36,920 nucleotides of DNA, from contig JAHIVT010000110.1 of assembly GCA_018816555.1 (NCBI GenBank), positions 1-36,920 on the forward strand, written 5' to 3'. A model generated the notes under the pieces. The model did not search any database and was not told where the DNA came from. It saw only the letters and a list, made by a program, of their open reading frames with translations. Shown one piece after another: positions 35,410 through 36,920 of this stretch (its first letter is position 1; each line of letters opens with the position of its first letter). This DNA is from Pseudomonadota bacterium. Its GTDB lineage: Bacteria > Desulfobacterota > Desulfobulbia > Desulfobulbales > SURF-16. A program made the translations under genes and the position numbers.

Positions 35410-35761
35410 AGCCGCTGATCGCTTCTATCGTCTGCATTTAAAAGTTCATCTTGATCTGACAATTTTACCACCAGATTTAACTAAATTTTACGTATCTCAG
35501 GAGTCTCAAGTTGCGGTCGTGCCGGAACGGTTATTATTGCGGCTGGATCTAAAAAGGTGATGTTATCAAGTTTCTGCTTATCATCCCCTTGTGCATGATA
35601 TCAGGTTAGAAATGGCTGTATTGTCCCTATATTTCGTTGTCAAGAATGTTAGGTTGGGGTAGATATCAAGAGACTTGATACTAACTTCAGAACTCCTGAT
35701 GTCGTGACGTAATTTCCATAATTTATTCACCACTCAAGATTCTGGCCTGTCACCAGTTGAA
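35410..35761. other. Gene-free AT-rich interval with one hairpin
   Basis: I see no supported gene here. TATCAAG/CTTGATA (35664-35670, 35674-35680) forms a 7-bp hairpin with an AGA loop, enclosed by GTTAG/CTAAC (35648-35652, 35681-35685). GTTAGGT at 35648 fits an integron R' box in isolation, but no partner box is found upstream. Composition becomes more AT-rich from here to the window end. Confidence 0.4.
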
Positions 35762-35930
35762 ATGCCTAAAATACTTGAAGTATTTAAAGTGCCTAAAGTT
35801 AGAGGAGTTATCTGATCAGAAAGTACCGAAACTTCAAGTACTTCAGGCATTTCAAGTACTTCAGGCACTCTTCTCGAACCGCAATCCGAGTATCAAAGTA
35901 AAATCTGCCGAGATCAGGTTGTCTGAACTT
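35762..35930. repeat. Dispersed palindromic element, copy 2
   Basis: This is in the same orientation as copy 1. The left arm (35762-35800) is ATGCCTAAA, ATACTTGAA, GTATTTAAA, GTGCCTAAA, then GTT. The right arm (35830-35868) is its inverted counterpart with units TTCAAGTAC and TTCAGGCAT. The spacer shares GTTATCTGATCAG and AAGTACCG, and the right flank shares CACTCTTCT, GTATCAA, GTAAAATCTGCCG and TCAGGTTG with copy 1. The flank ends about 15 bp before the HEPN-like ORF. Confidence 0.85.
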
Positions 35931-35944
35931 GTTAAAGGAAAAAA

Positions 35945-36610
35945 ATGCCATCTCGTAATCCATTTGACCTAATCACTATCGTTGGTACACAATTTTACCA
36001 ACCAATAGCTGATTTACTTTCAAAACTTGTTACCAGGACATATCAGAAACCTGATCGAGTTTCGTCAAACTACTATGAAGGTGGATACTCGGCGAGCATT
36101 ATTCTTTTGCTGGCAGCATTAATAGAGTCAGCCGTTCAGCGTGATCGATATTTTTTCTTAACAAAAAAACCTTCAGCAAAACCAAGCAACGTAATATCAA
36201 TATATGCAAAAGAAATTCTTCATTATAGAAGGCACGCGCATTTAAAAGAGATTTTTGATGTCAGGAACTCAATTGCACACAATCATATTTGGGAGATTGA
36301 ATTTATAAACCCCAAAATGGGTGGGCGGAGGCATAAGAAATCACAAATTGTTCCTGGTACGCATCGTCTCAACAAGGTCCCGCCTTCAAACACGAGAATT
36401 CCAAGGACGCAGCGTCTTAAGTTGAATTTACAACCAACCCGTCTTGACAGAACTGATGTTGAAAAGGTGATGGCAGCCAATATACATTTCCTATCGCATC
36501 TCTCAAATAAGGGGCACAATAAGATTAATTGGTTGGAATATAATCTTGGATTTAAAGGAAAAAGAATAGAGTTTACAGATATACTTTCAGAAATCAGAAG
36601 CACGCATTAA
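35945..36610 (+). CDS. HEPN-like protein on a cassette-type segment
   Basis: A 221-residue soluble protein, AT-rich in coding sequence and unlike its neighbours. Helical N-terminal half (YSASIILLLAALIESAVQRDRYFF) precedes FDVRNSIAHNHIWEIEF, which carries R107-N-SIA-H112. This is the Rx4H motif of HEPN ribonucleases and toxins, including the usual polar residue after Arg. A basic tail follows (GGRRHKKS, RIPRTQRLKLNL). I infer a HEPN domain; RNase activity is not shown. AAAGGA lies about 6 nt before the ATG. The stop codon lies within the R'' box of the attC-like site at 36605-36664, just as in integron cassettes. It may be a defence, toxin or stress gene; no antitoxin gene is visible. Confidence 0.7.
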   Translation: MPSRNPFDLITIVGTQFYQPIADLLSKLVTRTYQKPDRVSSNYYEGGYSASIILLLAALIESAVQRDRYFFLTKKPSAKPSNVISIYAKEILHYRRHAHLKEIFDVRNSIAHNHIWEIEFINPKMGGRRHKKSQIVPGTHRLNKVPPSNTRIPRTQRLKLNLQPTRLDRTDVEKVMAANIHFLSHLSNKGHNKINWLEYNLGFKGKRIEFTDILSEIRSTH

Positions 36611-36664
36611 CACGGCGTTCAAGCAGATCGCAAAAAGCCGCGCCTGCTTAACTCTTAGTTAACT
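36605..36664 (+). other. Integron attC-like recombination site
   Basis: The order of boxes matches attC. R'' is CATTAAC (36605-36611, contains the AAC triplet), then a 6-nt spacer. L'' is TTCAAGCAG (36618-36626), then a 17-nt central segment. L' is CTGCTTAA (36644-36651), then a 6-nt spacer. R' is GTTAACT (36658-36664, consensus GTTRRRY with one mismatch). L'' and L' pair over 8 bp with a single extrahelical C at 36620, the hallmark that sets strand choice by the integrase. R''/R' pair over 5 bp. No integrase gene is in the window. Confidence 0.7.
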
Positions 36665-36695
36665 GTCATTAGACATCCAAGTTCGGAGTATACGA

Positions 36696-36839
36696 ATGAG
36701 AAAAATCATCCTAATTTCAGCGCTTTCTATATTGGCAACGGCTTGCACTTCAATCCAAGTTCAACCAATTGGATCAGATTCCAGCTGCTCCCGGACGATC
36801 AAAGCTGACCGTCAAGAAGTGAGTTTTTATGCCGGCTGA
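36696..36839 (+). CDS. Short lipoprotein ORF in putative second cassette (47 aa)
   Basis: GGAG lies 7 nt before the ATG. The product starts MRKIILISALSILATAC with a lipobox LATAC (Cys17), followed by 30 mostly polar residues, SSCSRTIKADRQEVSFYAG at the end. It begins 32 bp after the R' box of the attC-like site, the normal spacing for the next cassette gene. The mature part is very short, so this may be a truncated or frameshifted lipoprotein or a genuine small cassette product. No function can be given. Confidence 0.55.
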   Translation: MRKIILISALSILATACTSIQVQPIGSDSSCSRTIKADRQEVSFYAG

Positions 36840-36880
36840 GGAGTTCAGATTGGAAAAATCGGCTCACAAGCCGGCAATTT
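36831..36880 (+). terminator. Hairpin after the short lipoprotein ORF
   Basis: GCCGGCTGAG (36831-36840) pairs with CTC...AGCCGGC (36863-36875) with a 3-nt bulge, and AATTT follows. It overlaps the ORF stop codon. The tail is not a strong T-run, so terminator function is tentative. Confidence 0.35.
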
Positions 36881-36920
36881 GCCTTAAAAAAGATAACCAT
36901 TGGCCAAATAGTCTGTTTTA

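Noticed and set aside
35648-35654. GTTAGGT as a second integron R' box
   Set aside because: No RYYYAAC partner or L boxes lie within 120 bp upstream; it is part of a bulged hairpin.

Overview
The window looks like chromosome of a Gram-negative bacterium, most probably a sulfate-reducer-type member of Desulfobacterota (Desulfobulbales-like). That assignment is an inference from gene content: a heterotetrameric-type glycyl-tRNA synthetase beta chain, DksA, many lipoproteins, a cheA-W-R-D-HDOD-cheB operon and a sigma-54-like promoter. No rRNA or tRNA gene is present to confirm it. Most of the window is dense, moderately GC-rich core sequence. The last 1.5 kb is clearly richer in AT.

Layout. 1-1.1 kb: 3' end of a degenerate EAL-HDOD signalling protein. 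1.1-7.5 kb: a minus-strand run read as dnaJ, moaC, dksA-like, galT, a lone receiver protein, a FolE2-like protein and glyS. A 141-bp imperfect palindrome (7.52-7.66 kb) separates this run from rpoZ. 8.0-8.5 kb: divergent control region with an rpoZ promoter, a sigma-54-like site and a leader with competing hairpins. 8.5-11.4 kb: five small exported proteins or lipoproteins, two of them FlgO-like paralogues. 11.4-14.2 kb: a palindrome of 9-nt units, purA (minus), then a tatB-like gene and tatC (plus). 14.2-17.9 kb: a radical SAM protein, a 37-residue His-rich membrane peptide with its own terminator, a TadA-like deaminase, a dGTPase-family HD hydrolase and a small unknown protein. 17.9-25.8 kb: cell-wall block with an atypical SDR, an MltD-like LysM transglycosylase, an oversized class A penicillin-binding protein and a large lipoprotein. 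26.0-32.6 kb: chemotaxis operon cheA-cheW-cheR-cheD-HDOD-cheB. 32.6-35.9 kb: ogt, a D,D-carboxypeptidase and a 5-formyl-THF cyclo-ligase-like gene, flanked by two direct copies of a repeat of about 0.2 kb. 35.9-36.9 kb: AT-rich accessory DNA with a HEPN-like ORF ending in an integron attC-like site, then a 47-codon lipoprotein ORF.

How the parts relate. The window combines housekeeping functions (translation, chaperone, purine, molybdopterin, Tat export), envelope maintenance (MltD, PBP, D,D-carboxypeptidase, lipoproteins) and taxis signalling. The most unusual items are: the attC-like cassette end with its HEPN-like gene; a FolE2 homologue that has lost the recognisable metal-binding motifs; palindromic repeats built from 9-nt modules; an SDR with Asn in place of the catalytic Lys; and the sigma-54/leader/lipoprotein cluster.
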